Translations under genes and position numbers: made by a program
From: Marinomonas primoryensis
Lineage (GTDB): Bacteria > Pseudomonadota > Gammaproteobacteria > Pseudomonadales > Marinomonadaceae
Direction: 5' to 3'
Assembly (NCBI RefSeq): GCF_013372285.1
Contig: NZ_CP054301.1
Location: 3,140,001 to 3,185,000 of the forward strand
Length of the DNA: 45,000 nucleotides
The notes under the pieces: generated by a model
Seen by the model: only the letters and a program-made list of their open reading frames with translations
Databases searched by the model: none
What the model was told of the DNA's origin: nothing
Shown: positions 8,277 through 18,710 of the stretch, in pieces
How positions within the stretch are numbered: position 1 is the first letter of the stretch
Layout: every line of letters begins with the position of its first letter

Positions 8277-9683
8277 TCACGCTAAACGAGCATTTAATTC
8301 CGCTTTAGCTCGTTCTACCGCTTTCAGCACTTGAACCGGTGCAGTACCGCCAATATGATTCCGCGCCGCAACCGACCCTTCCAATGTCAAAACATCGAAC
8401 ACATCCGCTTCGATCATACTACCAAAAGATTGAAGCTCTCCTAGTGTCATTTCAGATAAATCCTTACCTTCCTTCACACCATAACCAACCGCTTTGCCAA
8501 CGACTTCGTGCGCGTCACGAAAAGCAACACCATGGCGGACCAAATAGTCAGCTAAATCCGTCGCGGTAGAAAACCCTCGACGCGCCGCTTCGTACATATG
8601 CTCTTTACGAGATTCGATAGCAGGAATCATGTCGGCGAAAGCACGCAATGACCCTTTTAACGTATCTACCGTATCAAACAAAGGCTCTTTGTCTTCTTGG
8701 TTGTCTTTGTTGTAAGCCAAACATTGCGATTTCATCAACGTTAACAACCCCATCAAATGGCCGTACACTCGTCCCGTTTTACCACGTACCAATTCAGGAA
8801 CATCGGGATTTTTCTTCTGCGGCATAATAGATGAACCAGTACAAAAGCGATCTGGTAGGTAGATAAAGTTAAATTGAGCCGACACCCACATCACCATCTC
8901 TTCAGCCCAACGAGACATGTGCATCATGATGATAGAAGCAGTCGCTGTAAACTCAATAGCAAAATCTCGGTCACTTACCGAATCCAAAGAGTTATAAGTT
9001 GGACGCTCAAAACCCAATAACTCTGCCGTCATATGGCGATCAATTGGGTAGGTTGTTCCTGCAAGTGCAGCAGCACCAAGTGGTAAAATATTAATGCGCT
9101 TACGACAATCCACTAAGCGTTCATAGTCACGCTGCATCATTTCGTACCATGCCATTAAATGATGGCCAAATGTCACTGGTTGAGCCGTTTGCAGATGCGT
9201 AAAGCCTGGCATAATGGTATTGGCTTCTTTTTCAGCCAAACTCAAAATACCTTGTTGTAGGCGCGTCACTTCCTCAAGAAGAAAATCCACCTCGTCGCGC
9301 AAGTAAAGGCGAATGTCCGTTGCTACTTGATCGTTACGAGAACGGCCGGTATGAAGTTTCTTACCAGAAATACCAATTTTTTGAGTCAATCGCGCTTCGA
9401 TGTTCATATGAACATCTTCTAACTCAATCGACCATTTAAACTCACCACGGGCGATTTCACCCTCGATTTCAGTCAAACCCTGAATAATCTGATCACGTTC
9501 TTCTTCGGTCAATACGCCAATGCTAGCAAGCATTTTGCCATGGGCAATTGACCCTTGAATATCCTGTTTTGCCATACGCTGATCAAACTCAACTGACGCG
9601 GTAAAACGCGCGACAAAAGCATCCACAGGCTCAGAAAAACGACCACCCCATTGCTGGTTAGTGGTTTTAGTAGTATCAGTCAT
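8277..9683 (-). CDS. argH: Argininosuccinate lyase
   Basis: Splits argininosuccinate into arginine and fumarate, the last step of arginine synthesis; a cytoplasmic homotetramer. The fumarase/aspartase superfamily signature [12 protein letters not shown] with its catalytic serine is present, as are the N-terminal [12 protein letters not shown] and TGRSRNDQ (conserved substrate loop). The start is the ATG giving [11 protein letters not shown] (468 aa), preceded by GGGA 7 bp upstream. A GTG five codons earlier lacks a Shine-Dalgarno sequence. It is divergent from hemC, as in Pseudomonas, but the algZ-algR pair found between them there is not present. Confidence 0.95.
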   Translation of the reverse strand: MTDTTKTTNQQWGGRFSEPVDAFVARFTASVEFDQRMAKQDIQGSIAHGKMLASIGVLTEEERDQIIQGLTEIEGEIARGEFKWSIELEDVHMNIEARLTQKIGISGKKLHTGRSRNDQVATDIRLYLRDEVDFLLEEVTRLQQGILSLAEKEANTIMPGFTHLQTAQPVTFGHHLMAWYEMMQRDYERLVDCRKRINILPLGAAALAGTTYPIDRHMTAELLGFERPTYNSLDSVSDRDFAIEFTATASIIMMHMSRWAEEMVMWVSAQFNFIYLPDRFCTGSSIMPQKKNPDVPELVRGKTGRVYGHLMGLLTLMKSQCLAYNKDNQEDKEPLFDTVDTLKGSLRAFADMIPAIESRKEHMYEAARRGFSTATDLADYLVRHGVAFRDAHEVVGKAVGYGVKEGKDLSEMTLGELQSFGSMIEADVFDVLTLEGSVAARNHIGGTAPVQVLKAVERAKAELNARLA

Positions 9684-9839
9684 TCGGTTGGTTCCCACAC
9701 AAATTCAAACAGCTGCCAAGAGTACATTAAGCGCCTCGACTTATAAAGCATTGAAAGATGACGGACTCTTGCTTAGCGAGTATCATTACGGCACAAGATG
9801 TAAAGGTATTTGTCCGCCCACAACTCATTAGGAGATGAA

Positions 9840-10763
9840 GTGAAAGATAAAATTGTGATCGCAACCAGAGAAAGTAAATTAGCCCTTTGGCAAGCCAATA
9901 ATGTCAAAGCGCAACTTGAAACGCTCTACCCAGATATGACCGTTGAACTGCTTGGCATGACAACAAAAGGCGATCAGATTTTAGACTCACCGCTTTCTAA
10001 AATAGGCGGTAAAGGGCTGTTTGTTAAAGAATTAGAAGCGGCTCTTATCGAAGGCAGAGCTGACATTGCGGTGCACTCAATGAAAGACGTCCCAATGGCC
10101 TTTCCAGCAGGCTTGGGATTGGCCGTCATTTGTGAACGTGAAGACCCAAGTGATGCCTTTGTTTCTAATCGTTTTGACTCACTCGACACACTTCCAAATG
10201 GCGCGATTGTCGGCACTTCAAGTTTGCGCCGTTCGTGCCAATTAAAAATGCAGCGCCCCGATTTAATCATCAAAGATCTACGCGGCAACGTAAACACGCG
10301 CTTAAGAAAAATGGACGATGGCGAATACGACGCCATTATTCTTGCGACCGCGGGGTTAGTTCGCTTAAAGATGCAAGATCGAATTCGACAAAGAATCCCT
10401 GCCGAAACTAGCTTACCCGCAGGTGGACAAGGTGCAATGGGTATAGAATGTCGCTCAGATGACGTACAAATGATTGAGTTACTCGCACCATTACAGCATG
10501 AAGAGACAGCGATCCGAGTCACCGCTGAACGCGCTGTCAATGAACGCCTTAATGGTGGCTGCCAAGCACCTATCGCTTGTTTTGCGATATTAACAGACGA
10601 CACCCTTTGGTTAAGAGGCTTAGTAGGCAGCCCTGATGGAAAAAACATCATTGAAGGTGACATTCGTGGCCATAAAGACGATGCTAAATCCCTTGGCGTT
10701 CAATTGGCTGACGAGTTACTTGCTCGCGGCGCCGATGTCATTCTTGACGCTTTATACAAATAA
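9840..10763 (+). CDS. hemC: Porphobilinogen deaminase (hydroxymethylbilane synthase)
   Basis: Joins four porphobilinogens into hydroxymethylbilane for heme synthesis. Visible are the N-terminal [12 protein letters not shown], the catalytic-loop region HSMKDVP, the arginine-rich GTSSLRR and RGNVNTRL segments, and the dipyrromethane cofactor cysteine in NGGCQAPIA. The start is the GTG at 9840 (307 aa), 5 bp after AGGAG; a TTG ten codons upstream would include the Shine-Dalgarno sequence and is rejected. It is first gene of hemC-hemD-hemX-hemY, all close-packed. Confidence 0.95.
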   Translation: MKDKIVIATRESKLALWQANNVKAQLETLYPDMTVELLGMTTKGDQILDSPLSKIGGKGLFVKELEAALIEGRADIAVHSMKDVPMAFPAGLGLAVICEREDPSDAFVSNRFDSLDTLPNGAIVGTSSLRRSCQLKMQRPDLIIKDLRGNVNTRLRKMDDGEYDAIILATAGLVRLKMQDRIRQRIPAETSLPAGGQGAMGIECRSDDVQMIELLAPLQHEETAIRVTAERAVNERLNGGCQAPIACFAILTDDTLWLRGLVGSPDGKNIIEGDIRGHKDDAKSLGVQLADELLARGADVILDALYK

Positions 10764-10779
10764 AACAGGCGAAATATTG

Positions 10780-11532
10780 GTGCAAGACTGTCGTATTTTA
10801 ATCACTCGACCCGAACCGGAAAATGCCCTTAGCTGTGAGCGCATTTGCGATCACGGTTGGAGTGCCGTTGCGTTACCAATGCTTGAAATTTCACCAATAA
10901 AAGACTCAAAACAAAGAGATGCCATTCGCTCACAAGTGTTTAATATCGACACCTTCGACTACGTTATATTTGTGAGCAAAAATGCCGCTCGGCTGGCCTG
11001 TGACTGGTTAGACGCTTGCTGGCCAATGTTACCCGTCGGTATTCATTGGATTGGGATAGGCCAAGGCACCACACAAGCGTTACAGGATGAAGGTGTCCCC
11101 GCTTTATCCAACCCTGGACACACGACAGAAGCATTACTCGATTGGTTAAAGCCCGCGAAAATGACCAATCAAAAAATACTGATTGTTCGAGGACTGGGCG
11201 GACGGCCAGAATTAGGTAAGAAATTGGAAGAAAGAGGCGCAAAAATCAGCTACCTTTCACTCTATGAAAGGAAAAAACCCGACTATTCCGCTCAAACTTT
11301 CTTTATGTTACCCGATATCAATTTAATATGGGTAACCAGTGGCGAAAGCCTAGACAACCTTTCAGATTACGTGACACAACATAAACCAGAATGGAAAACA
11401 CTCCCTATACTCACCCCAAGTATTAGAGTGAACCAGCAAGCAAAAGAAATGGGTTGGATTAATGCCTCGTGCGCAAATGGCGCTGACGATAACAGCTTGA
11501 TCAAAGCGACTGAATTTCACACAGGAAAATAG
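10780..11532 (+). CDS. hemD: Uroporphyrinogen-III synthase
   Basis: Cyclises hydroxymethylbilane with inversion of ring D to uroporphyrinogen III. The HemD family is poorly conserved; recognisable parts are the opening CRILITRPEPEN, FVSKNAAR, IGIGQGTTQAL, ILIVRGLGGRPEL and WVTSGESL. The start is taken as the GTG at 10780 (250 aa), 16 bp after the hemC stop. The frame is open back into hemC, but that part has no homology to the family. Position between hemC and hemX strongly supports the call. Confidence 0.88.
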   Translation: MQDCRILITRPEPENALSCERICDHGWSAVALPMLEISPIKDSKQRDAIRSQVFNIDTFDYVIFVSKNAARLACDWLDACWPMLPVGIHWIGIGQGTTQALQDEGVPALSNPGHTTEALLDWLKPAKMTNQKILIVRGLGGRPELGKKLEERGAKISYLSLYERKKPDYSAQTFFMLPDINLIWVTSGESLDNLSDYVTQHKPEWKTLPILTPSIRVNQQAKEMGWINASCANGADDNSLIKATEFHTGK

Positions 11533-11533
11533 A

Positions 11534-12778
11534 ATGACAGAGAATAATAAACAAGAGCGACATTCAGACGATGCTATCGAAGCAGCTTCTACTGCAACTA
11601 ATCATGCAGAAAGCCGCCCCGATCAATCTAAAAAACAGCCTACCCAGACTACACCATCAACAACAAAACTGTTTGTCTCTGTTTCATTTGGACTTTCTGC
11701 CATTGCCATCGTAACAAGTGGCTGGCTTTATTTTCAAAGTACACAAAGCACAGTGAACCAAGATATTAAACAAGTCGCTATTCAACAAGCGAATATTGAC
11801 AGAAAAATCAATGCTAGCATGCTAAACCAATCTCAGCTCAACCAGCTGATTGAGCAAGTTAAACAGTCAGAACAAACCATTCAAACGCAAAAAGATCAGC
11901 TTCTCGCACATCAATCCCAACAAAGTGAAAAACTGTTATCACTTGAATCAAAAATTAATCGACTCAGCAGTACCACTAAAGAAGATTGGAAGCTTGCTGA
12001 AGCTGAATACCTCATTCGCCTTGCTAATCAGCGCTTATTGCTTGAATCTGACAACATCGGTGCCGCCACGCTGCTTAGTAACGCTGATGACATCCTGAAC
12101 GAATTAGAAGACCCCATCGTGTTTACGACACGCAAGGCGCTTGCCAAAGACATTCAAGCGTTAAAGTCCATTAGTCCATTTGACTTAGAAGGCGCTTACC
12201 TAAAGTTAAACGCTTTATACGATAGTGTGCAAACCCTCCCACAAAGGGAACCATCAAAAGAATGGCAAGCCAACACAACAGCAAAACCAACAACTAGCAC
12301 AACAAATCAGCTGACATCGGCACTAGAGAGTTTCTGGCAATCACTTAGATCTTTGATTGTGATCAACTACAACCACAAACCGATCAAAGCCTTGTTACCT
12401 CCAGCAGAATACCAAGAACTCATTACCGGTCTTCAGCTTCAACTAGAAATAGCGCAAGTCGCACTAATTAAAGGCGAGCCTGTTATCTATCAAACGGCTC
12501 TATCTCGTGTTGCAAATGCCACGACGGCGCATTTTGAAACGCAATCAAATCGCGTTATTTCATTTTTGGCGAGCCTAACTACCTTGCAACAGTTGAATCC
12601 ATCGCCAGACTTGCCGCTGCCTAGAGAGTCATTGATAGCGATGAAATCCTTAATGAAAGAGTGGACAAATCGTGGTGATAACACTCCAATCGCAACGATC
12701 ACTAGCACCACAGAGCAATCACCAGCGGAAGAAGAAAACCTCGACGCACCTCAAACAAGTTCAGGAGATGACCTATGA
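11534..12778 (+). CDS. hemX: HemX-like inner-membrane protein
   Basis: 414-aa protein of the HemX family, once annotated as uroporphyrin-III C-methyltransferase but lacking the methyltransferase domain. A polar N-terminus of about 45 residues is followed by one membrane helix (about 47-68), a coiled-coil-like Gln-rich stretch (about 80-140) and a helical periplasmic domain with WKLAEAEYLIRLANQRL. The exact role is unknown; a scaffold function for heme enzymes has been proposed. It starts one base after hemD ends, and its last codons overlap hemY as ATGA, showing translational coupling. Confidence 0.85.
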   Translation: MTENNKQERHSDDAIEAASTATNHAESRPDQSKKQPTQTTPSTTKLFVSVSFGLSAIAIVTSGWLYFQSTQSTVNQDIKQVAIQQANIDRKINASMLNQSQLNQLIEQVKQSEQTIQTQKDQLLAHQSQQSEKLLSLESKINRLSSTTKEDWKLAEAEYLIRLANQRLLLESDNIGAATLLSNADDILNELEDPIVFTTRKALAKDIQALKSISPFDLEGAYLKLNALYDSVQTLPQREPSKEWQANTTAKPTTSTTNQLTSALESFWQSLRSLIVINYNHKPIKALLPPAEYQELITGLQLQLEIAQVALIKGEPVIYQTALSRVANATTAHFETQSNRVISFLASLTTLQQLNPSPDLPLPRESLIAMKSLMKEWTNRGDNTPIATITSTTEQSPAEEENLDAPQTSSGDDL

Positions 12779-14004
12779 GAAAACTCCTCTTTTTACTTGT
12801 TATTATGATGGCCGTTGGTGGCGTTTTAGGATTACTGATGCGCCAAGACAGTGGTTATGTTTTATTGGCTTATAACGGCGTCACTATTGAAACCAGCTTA
12901 TGGGTTTTGGCTACCGCCATGGTCGTCGCTTTATTTGTAATGAGTTGGATAAAACGCATTTTGTTTATTGCGCTCAGCCCCAGTAATTCTTTGGCAAAAG
13001 TAACGGGGAATCTAGCGCAAAAAAGAGCCTCTCGAAACACCATCAGAGGAATGTTGGAGCTCGTCGGAGGCAACTGGAATAAAGCAGAAAAACTGCTGAC
13101 CAACAGCGCCGAAAAAGTCCCTTATCCGTTGATCAATTACATTAGCGCTGCGTATGCTGCCAGCGAACAAGACGAACATGAGCGCTCAAAAGCGCTACTA
13201 CGTTCCGCTCATAAATCAACACCAGAAGCAGAATTCGCCATTGGCTTTGCTCAAAGCCAAATACAAATAAAACAACAGCATTATGAAGGCGCTTTAGCCT
13301 CTCTTTTACGCCTTCAGAAACTAAAGCCAAAGCATAAGCAAGTATTAAAAATGCTGGTCACGGTTTACACACAATTAAAAGATTGGGATGCCTTACTTAC
13401 GCTCACACCAACCCTTAAAAAAGACGGCATATTTGACGACGACAACATGCTCGAGCTAGAACGTAATGCTTTTTTAGCCTTGCTCGATAAAATCAAGTTT
13501 CGCAATAAACTTGGACAAAACAAAAAAGAGTTGGTTGCTGAAGTAGAGAGCCTATGGAATAAATTGGATACACTTTCTCAAGATGACAGAATGAGACAGC
13601 TGTACGCTCAAACACTCATTCATTTTGGTGACGACGCCAAAGCAGAAAGTTTTATTCGCCATAGTTTGAATCAGAAATGGTCTGATATTCTGGTTTATGA
13701 ATATGGCAACATCAAACAAGACAATATCAAAAAGTTATTATCCAACAGCGAGAACTGGCTTAAGAAAGAACCTGCCAGTGCAAATCTATACCTCATCTGT
13801 GGCCGCCTAAGTCAATCGATGATGCTATGGGGGAAAGCCAGAGACTATTACGAACAAGCGCTAGCACTTGATACACAAAACGAAGCCCTTGCTGAACTAA
13901 GTCGTCTACTCAAAGCAATGGGTGACACCAAAGCAAGCCAAGAACTGATGATGATTCACCTAAACCATGCGAGTAACCAATTAAAAAACTTACCACTTCC
14001 TTAG
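12775..14004 (+). CDS. hemY: HemY-like TPR membrane protein
   Basis: 409-aa HemY-type protein (not the protoporphyrinogen oxidase of the same name). Two N-terminal membrane helices (about 4-20 and 42-62) are followed by a long helical TPR domain, with repeats such as KAEKLLTNSAEK and KARDYYEQALALD. It is thought to act with HemX on tetrapyrrole enzymes at the membrane; the mechanism is not known. The ATG overlaps the hemX stop by 4 bp. A strong terminator 23 bp downstream ends the operon. Confidence 0.88.
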   Translation: MRKLLFLLVIMMAVGGVLGLLMRQDSGYVLLAYNGVTIETSLWVLATAMVVALFVMSWIKRILFIALSPSNSLAKVTGNLAQKRASRNTIRGMLELVGGNWNKAEKLLTNSAEKVPYPLINYISAAYAASEQDEHERSKALLRSAHKSTPEAEFAIGFAQSQIQIKQQHYEGALASLLRLQKLKPKHKQVLKMLVTVYTQLKDWDALLTLTPTLKKDGIFDDDNMLELERNAFLALLDKIKFRNKLGQNKKELVAEVESLWNKLDTLSQDDRMRQLYAQTLIHFGDDAKAESFIRHSLNQKWSDILVYEYGNIKQDNIKKLLSNSENWLKKEPASANLYLICGRLSQSMMLWGKARDYYEQALALDTQNEALAELSRLLKAMGDTKASQELMMIHLNHASNQLKNLPLP

Positions 14005-14026
14005 CAATCCAGATAAAAATTAATCA

Positions 14027-14062
14027 AAAAAAACGCTGTTATTTTCATAACAGCGTTTTTTT
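14027..14062. terminator. Bidirectional terminator, hemY / chemoreceptor
   Basis: A 16-bp perfect stem (14027-14042 with 14047-14062), core CGCTGTTAT/ATAACAGCG, has a TTTC loop and A/T runs on either side. It lies between convergent genes. Confidence 0.9.
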
Positions 14063-14082
14063 AAAGCTTGCTTAGTGAGCTT

Positions 14083-15630
14083 TTATTTAAATCGCACCAC
14101 TAGCTCGTGCATATTATCCGCGACATCCTGCAGCGCTCGGATGCTATCGCTCGATAAGTTAGATTTTTCTGAACTCTCAACTGACAAATCTGAAATACGC
14201 ACCACTTGTCGATTAATATCTTCAGAAACATGAGCCTGTTCTTCTACTGCGGCTGACATTTGCATCGCCATATCAGAGATATTCGACACCGCACCGACGA
14301 TGTTAACAAACGCATTTTCCAATTCAACGATTTTATCTAAGCCTTTTTCCGCATCTTGTTTCCCTTGATTGGCAATCGTCACAGAGTTTTGAGAACCGCT
14401 TCGCAACGTCCCTATAATATTATGGATATCCTGCGTAGACCCCTGCGTCCTTTGAGCCAGTTGACGAACTTCATCCGCCACAACCGCAAAACCGCGTCCG
14501 TACTCACCCGCGCGCGCGGCTTCTATTGCGGCATTTAATGCCAAAAGATTAGTCTGCTCTGCAATTTGATCGATCATTTGCGCAACTTGCGCTATTTTTT
14601 CAGAGTGATCCGCTAACTCCTGAACGGTAGCGCTAATGTCGCTCACAGTGTCGCTTAACTGGCGTATTGAATTGCGTGTTTCTTTGACTATTTTTTGACC
14701 GCTCTCAGCAGACTCAAAAGAGGATTTAGCACTGTCTGCCGTCATCTGTACATGCTGAGCAACGTCATTAATTGTTGTCGTCATTTGCTGCATCGCAGCG
14801 GCAACATCTTGAGTCTCGTGCTGCTGACTCACCATGCCTTTTGTTGTCTCAATAGTAAGCTCCAAACCTATCTTAGATTGCTGAGATACCTTTAAAGATT
14901 CATCTTCAAATCGAGTTAATACCGCATCCATTCTGGATAAAAGACTTTTCACACCAACATCCAAAGTGGCAATATCTAAAGTGGCATCTGAATAGGTTAC
15001 TCCTGCTAATGGGTGCAAAAAAGCCGCCGAGAGGCGCTTCTTTAATGTCGCTTGCAGCGTTGCGTGATTTAGCCAAAACAAACCATTTGCTAATAAACTT
15101 GCCGCTGCCAGCACCCCTGCAGCGTAAAATATATTGACGCTACCCGCTCCAATGGCCATTACAATACTTACCACAGGTAATAGAATTTTCCACGATAGAA
15201 AAGCATGGGGTAACACCCTCTTCCCGCTCACAATTTTCCGATATACTTTTTCAGCCCGCAGCACATTTTCTCGATTTGGAACGGTTCGAACCGATTCATA
15301 GCCGACCACTTTCCCTACTTCTAGAACGGGGGTCACATAGGCATCTACCCAATAATAATCACCGTTCTTACAGCGATTCTTAACCAATCCCATCCAGGCT
15401 TTACCTTGCTTTATCGTCTCCCACATAATTTGGAAGGCATCTTGAGGCATGTCTGGATGTCGAACAATATTATGAGGGCTGCCGATTAATTCACTTTTAT
15501 CAAAGCCACTAATTTTCACAAAGGCATCATTACAATGAATAATATTGCCTTTTAGATCGGTGGTTGAAATTAATTTTTCATTTTTTTCGAAGGTTTTTTC
15601 TTGAGTGGTAATTGGTGTGTTGTGACGCAT
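14083..15630 (-). CDS. PAS-domain methyl-accepting chemotaxis protein (Aer-like)
   Basis: 515-aa chemoreceptor. A cytoplasmic N-terminal PAS domain (about 20-120) carries the Aer-type features [22 protein letters not shown] and [13 protein letters not shown]. One or two membrane helices follow at about 147-185, then the signalling domain (about 240-515) with the conserved hairpin tip [19 protein letters not shown]. There is no periplasmic ligand domain, so it probably senses redox or energy state through PAS, perhaps with FAD as in Aer; cofactor binding is inference. It should talk to CheA/CheW, which are not encoded here. The gene stands alone between terminators. Confidence 0.9.
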   Translation of the reverse strand: MRHNTPITTQEKTFEKNEKLISTTDLKGNIIHCNDAFVKISGFDKSELIGSPHNIVRHPDMPQDAFQIMWETIKQGKAWMGLVKNRCKNGDYYWVDAYVTPVLEVGKVVGYESVRTVPNRENVLRAEKVYRKIVSGKRVLPHAFLSWKILLPVVSIVMAIGAGSVNIFYAAGVLAAASLLANGLFWLNHATLQATLKKRLSAAFLHPLAGVTYSDATLDIATLDVGVKSLLSRMDAVLTRFEDESLKVSQQSKIGLELTIETTKGMVSQQHETQDVAAAMQQMTTTINDVAQHVQMTADSAKSSFESAESGQKIVKETRNSIRQLSDTVSDISATVQELADHSEKIAQVAQMIDQIAEQTNLLALNAAIEAARAGEYGRGFAVVADEVRQLAQRTQGSTQDIHNIIGTLRSGSQNSVTIANQGKQDAEKGLDKIVELENAFVNIVGAVSNISDMAMQMSAAVEEQAHVSEDINRQVVRISDLSVESSEKSNLSSDSIRALQDVADNMHELVVRFK

Positions 15631-15732
15631 GGTGCAATCATCCTTAAAATAGTATGGGTATCCCCCATCACTCTTTCTTTGTAAAACTGAATTATTTGAA
15701 TACCAAAATAAGTCTAAATAAAATATTTAAAA

Positions 15733-16644
15733 TCACTTTAGTAAGATTCGGCTAAGCCAGCGAGTAAAAACAGGCAGTAAATACGTAGGGATTTGTAAAG
15801 CGCCCGCTAACGGCAAAAAGGCTGGGCCTAATAGTACTCCGGCAATACTGTATGTCAGCAATACATTTCGGTTTCCGGACGTAATAGCCGCCGTCAGCGC
15901 AATGGCCTTACCTTGTTTTCGATACAAAAAGTAAGACAGAGCAAAAAACAAACAACACAATCCAGTAGCAATCATAAAATATTTCAATGCCATCATTGGA
16001 TCTTGATCAAACAAAACTCGAAAGCTTCCAACCAATCCAAACGGAAAAGCAAACACTAACAAAATTGTATAAGGTGATATCTTTATTAAGAAGCGACTTA
16101 ACGATTCTTCTGGAAGGAAACGATGAACTAGAAAGGAAAAAAGCATAGGACCGAATATAAAAACAAGTAAACGAATAAAATAACTGATCCAGTCAAGCTC
16201 AACTCGCTCCGTTTGATACAGCACTAAAACAAGAAAAATAGAAATCGGTAAAACCAACGTGGTGGCAATGGTCATTGCCATCGCCTGCAGACTATCAAAA
16301 CCTAATGCACGAACAATAGCGGGCGTCGCAAACAATGACCCTGTCGCAGCCACAGCAACCACAGCCAATAAAAGATTCTGCTCAAAAGACAACCACCAGC
16401 CGATAACACCGACCACAACCATAAAGACAGTAGAGTGCAAAACAGCGTATAACCATATTTCTTTACTGCTTAAACGCTTAATTAATTCATTTTGCTTCAT
16501 ACCCAATAACGTCAATGTCATCAGTGTAAACAAAACAAAGGGAAGAAATGGGAAAAACGCTAATGAGACAGAGGGAATCAAAAAGCCGAGTACGGCAAAC
16601 GCGAACATAAAAAGAAGTGAATGACGCACAAGAAAAAGCAACAT
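15733..16644 (-). CDS. Polytopic membrane transporter, BASS-family-like
   Basis: 303-aa very hydrophobic protein with about nine or ten membrane helices and no signal peptide. Two segments resemble the crossover motifs of the bile acid:sodium symporter (BASS) fold: VAATGSLFATPAIVRALGF and AITSGNRNVLLTYSIAG. The substrate is unknown. An AEC-type permease is a less likely alternative. The gene follows the 61-aa ORF by 53 bp on the same strand and may share its transcript. No transporter partner or regulator is adjacent. Confidence 0.6.
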   Translation of the reverse strand: MLLFLVRHSLLFMFAFAVLGFLIPSVSLAFFPFLPFVLFTLMTLTLLGMKQNELIKRLSSKEIWLYAVLHSTVFMVVVGVIGWWLSFEQNLLLAVVAVAATGSLFATPAIVRALGFDSLQAMAMTIATTLVLPISIFLVLVLYQTERVELDWISYFIRLLVFIFGPMLFSFLVHRFLPEESLSRFLIKISPYTILLVFAFPFGLVGSFRVLFDQDPMMALKYFMIATGLCCLFFALSYFLYRKQGKAIALTAAITSGNRNVLLTYSIAGVLLGPAFLPLAGALQIPTYLLPVFTRWLSRILLK

Positions 16645-16697
16645 GGGTTTTATACCTTAATAGGCGACCCAGAAGAAAATAATGAAGGATGATTCGA

Positions 16698-16883
16698 TTA
16701 TTTTTTTGAGCCGCAACGCACTTTATTATTTTCAGGTAGCTCAGCAAGCTCTATTACCCAATCAGCACGAGCTTGATCAAACGCCGCACGAAGCGCAGTA
16801 AGTTCATTGCTAGACGCAAAGGGGGTTTTTGTTTGCTGATCGGGCTGACGAGACTGAGGGAATGGTATCAGATTATTCTTCAT
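16698..16883 (-). CDS. Small hypothetical protein (61 aa)
   Basis: Unrecognised 61-aa ORF starting MKNNLIPFPQSRQPDQ. The first half is polar and Pro/Gln-rich and looks disordered; the second half (ELTALRAAFDQARADWV) reads as an amphipathic helix, and the protein ends with a basic CGSKK tail. There is no membrane segment or signal peptide. An AGAGA-like Shine-Dalgarno sequence lies upstream of the ATG, and the gene precedes the BASS-like transporter. Amino-acid use is ordinary, which supports it being real, but no family is known to me. Confidence 0.55.
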   Translation of the reverse strand: MKNNLIPFPQSRQPDQQTKTPFASSNELTALRAAFDQARADWVIELAELPENNKVRCGSKK

Positions 16884-16974
16884 AAATTATCTCTATTAAA
16901 GCATTGTCTGGATATTTATCGACACTCTATGGATAATCTTTAGGGAACGCAATGATCAAGCAGATGGAATAACT

Positions 16975-17757
16975 ATGAAGTTTTTAATCTCACCAGCTAA
17001 GACACTGGACCTAACATCAAAGCCTAACAATGAGTCATTCAGCTTACCCGAGCTGCTGGATGACTCTCAGCAACTCATTAATACAATTAAACCTTGTACA
17101 CCGGCCGATATCGCCTCATTAATGAAGTTAAGCGATAAACTTGCCACACTTAATGTATCTCGTTATCAAGAATGGCAAAAGACACACACACAGCTCAATA
17201 GCCGGCCAGCAATTTACACCTTTATGGGTGATGTCTATACCGGATTAGACGCTTATTCGTTAAATGAAAGCGATATGAATTATGCCCAAGAGTCTTTACG
17301 CATTCTGAGTGGTTTGTATGGATTACTAAAGCCGCTTGATCTGATGCAAGCCTACCGACTTGAAATGGGGACAAGACTGAATAACGACAGAGGAAGTAAT
17401 CTCTATCAGTTTTGGGGGGACATCATTGTTGATAAAATCAATGACAACCTTCAAGAAGGCGAATTACTGGTCAATCTGGCTTCTAATGAGTATTTCAAAG
17501 CAGTCAACAAGAAAAAACTTACCTCTCCGCTTATTACCCCGAATTTTCTCGACGAAAAAAACGGTCAATTCAAAGTGATTAGCTTCTATGCAAAAAAAGC
17601 CCGCGGCTTGATGGCCCGATACCTTATAGAAAACCGTTGCGAAACGTTAGACGAAATCAACGAGTTCAATCTAGCAGGCTATCGCTACGATCCTCAGCAA
17701 TCGACAAAAAACAACCCTGTGTTTATTCGCCCTGAAAGCGCCCAGCCAAAAAAATAA
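16975..17757 (+). CDS. yaaA: Peroxide stress protein YaaA
   Basis: 260-aa YaaA/DUF328 (UPF0246) protein. In E. coli it is induced by OxyR under hydrogen peroxide and lowers free iron, limiting DNA and protein damage; the biochemical mechanism is not settled. Family blocks are visible: N-terminal MKFLISPAKTLDL, YTFMGDVYTGLDA, RILSGLYGLLKPLDLMQAYR, NLASNEYFKAV and the C-terminal YAKKARGLMARY. The length is normal. It is monocistronic and convergent with prmC, separated by an imperfect hairpin. Confidence 0.92.
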   Translation: MKFLISPAKTLDLTSKPNNESFSLPELLDDSQQLINTIKPCTPADIASLMKLSDKLATLNVSRYQEWQKTHTQLNSRPAIYTFMGDVYTGLDAYSLNESDMNYAQESLRILSGLYGLLKPLDLMQAYRLEMGTRLNNDRGSNLYQFWGDIIVDKINDNLQEGELLVNLASNEYFKAVNKKKLTSPLITPNFLDEKNGQFKVISFYAKKARGLMARYLIENRCETLDEINEFNLAGYRYDPQQSTKNNPVFIRPESAQPKK

Positions 17758-17774
17758 GTAACACAGGCCACAAT

Positions 17775-17804
17775 GAAGGAAGTACTCGCTTTAGTGCTTC
17801 CTTC
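17775..17804. terminator. Hairpin between yaaA and prmC, possible terminator
   Basis: GAAGGAAGTACT (17775-17786) pairs with AGTGCTTCCTTC (17793-17804) with one non-Watson-Crick pair (a G-U wobble in a yaaA transcript) and a 6-nt loop. No T run follows on either strand, so intrinsic termination would be weak. Confidence 0.4.
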
Positions 17805-17830
17805 ACACACCTAGTTGATACTCGGATTAA

Positions 17831-18673
17831 TTAGTCAATCCATTGCCCTATCGTTACGCGATCGTTGCCACCAAGGTCTTGGAAACTTTCAACAGAAGAA
17901 TAACCCGCCAAATTAAATCGCTCTCGAATCGCTTCTGCTTGATCATAACCATGTTCGAACATCAAATACGCGCTTGATACCATAAAGCCATGTGCCACAT
18001 TGATGATATGCTCAATGTCTGCCAAGCCATAATTGCCTGCCACCAATGCACTTTTAGGCTCAAAGCGCACATCCCCTTTCGACAAGTGCTCATCGCTAGG
18101 GTCAATATAGGGTGGATTAGAGACAATTAAATCAAACTTTTCAGCGCCATTTAACGCATCAAACCAACTACTGTGCATAAACGTCACATTACCAAGTTGA
18201 TTTCGTAAAGCATTGCGCTTAGCCAACGCTACCGCTCCTTCAACAAGATCCACTCCAATTACATTCGCACGAGGCTGTTCTGTCGCGAGTGCCAGCGCAA
18301 TGGCGCCTGTTCCAGTACCAAGATCTAGAATGCGATGCGCTTTATTGACATCAAGTACAGATAGAGCCACCTCTACCAAACGCTCCGTATCGGCCCGCGG
18401 AATTAAAGTACAGGGTGACACCTCTATGTCTAAACTCCAAAATGCCTGATGCCCCAGTAAATAAGCAATTGGTTCACCAAGCACTCGACGAGCTAACAGT
18501 AAGTTGAATCGCTCAAGATCGGCGTCACTGACTCTTTTTTCAGGCCAAGTATAAAAATAAGACGTCGATACCGCCAAAACATGCGCAAGCAAAAGCCGAG
18601 CATCTAACTGAGCCGTATCAGAGACAAAAGTAAGGCGCTCGGAAGCGCCTTTTAATAGTTCATCAATTCGCAT
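17831..18673 (-). CDS. prmC: Peptide chain release factor N5-glutamine methyltransferase
   Basis: Methylates the glutamine of the GGQ motif in release factors using S-adenosylmethionine, raising termination efficiency. The SAM-binding motif I is LDLGTGTGAIALALA; the catalytic NPPY appears as VSNPPYIDP. The helical N-terminal domain is about residues 1-80. At 280 aa it has normal length. It follows prfA, its substrate gene, by 37 bp, and the order hemA-prfA-prmC is the standard one in gammaproteobacteria. Confidence 0.95.
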   Translation of the reverse strand: MRIDELLKGASERLTFVSDTAQLDARLLLAHVLAVSTSYFYTWPEKRVSDADLERFNLLLARRVLGEPIAYLLGHQAFWSLDIEVSPCTLIPRADTERLVEVALSVLDVNKAHRILDLGTGTGAIALALATEQPRANVIGVDLVEGAVALAKRNALRNQLGNVTFMHSSWFDALNGAEKFDLIVSNPPYIDPSDEHLSKGDVRFEPKSALVAGNYGLADIEHIINVAHGFMVSSAYLMFEHGYDQAEAIRERFNLAGYSSVESFQDLGGNDRVTIGQWID

Positions 18674-18710
18674 ACGCGATGATTACCTTATCCTAGTATT
18701 CAATTATGGA

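Noticed and set aside
9974..10663. 229-codon ORF antisense to hemC
   Set aside because: A shadow of a well-supported gene; its composition is Ser/Arg-rich as expected from the opposite strand and it matches no family.
10636..10779. 48-codon upstream extension of hemD
   Set aside because: It overlaps the end of hemC and has no likeness to HemD; the GTG at 10780 fits family start and spacing.
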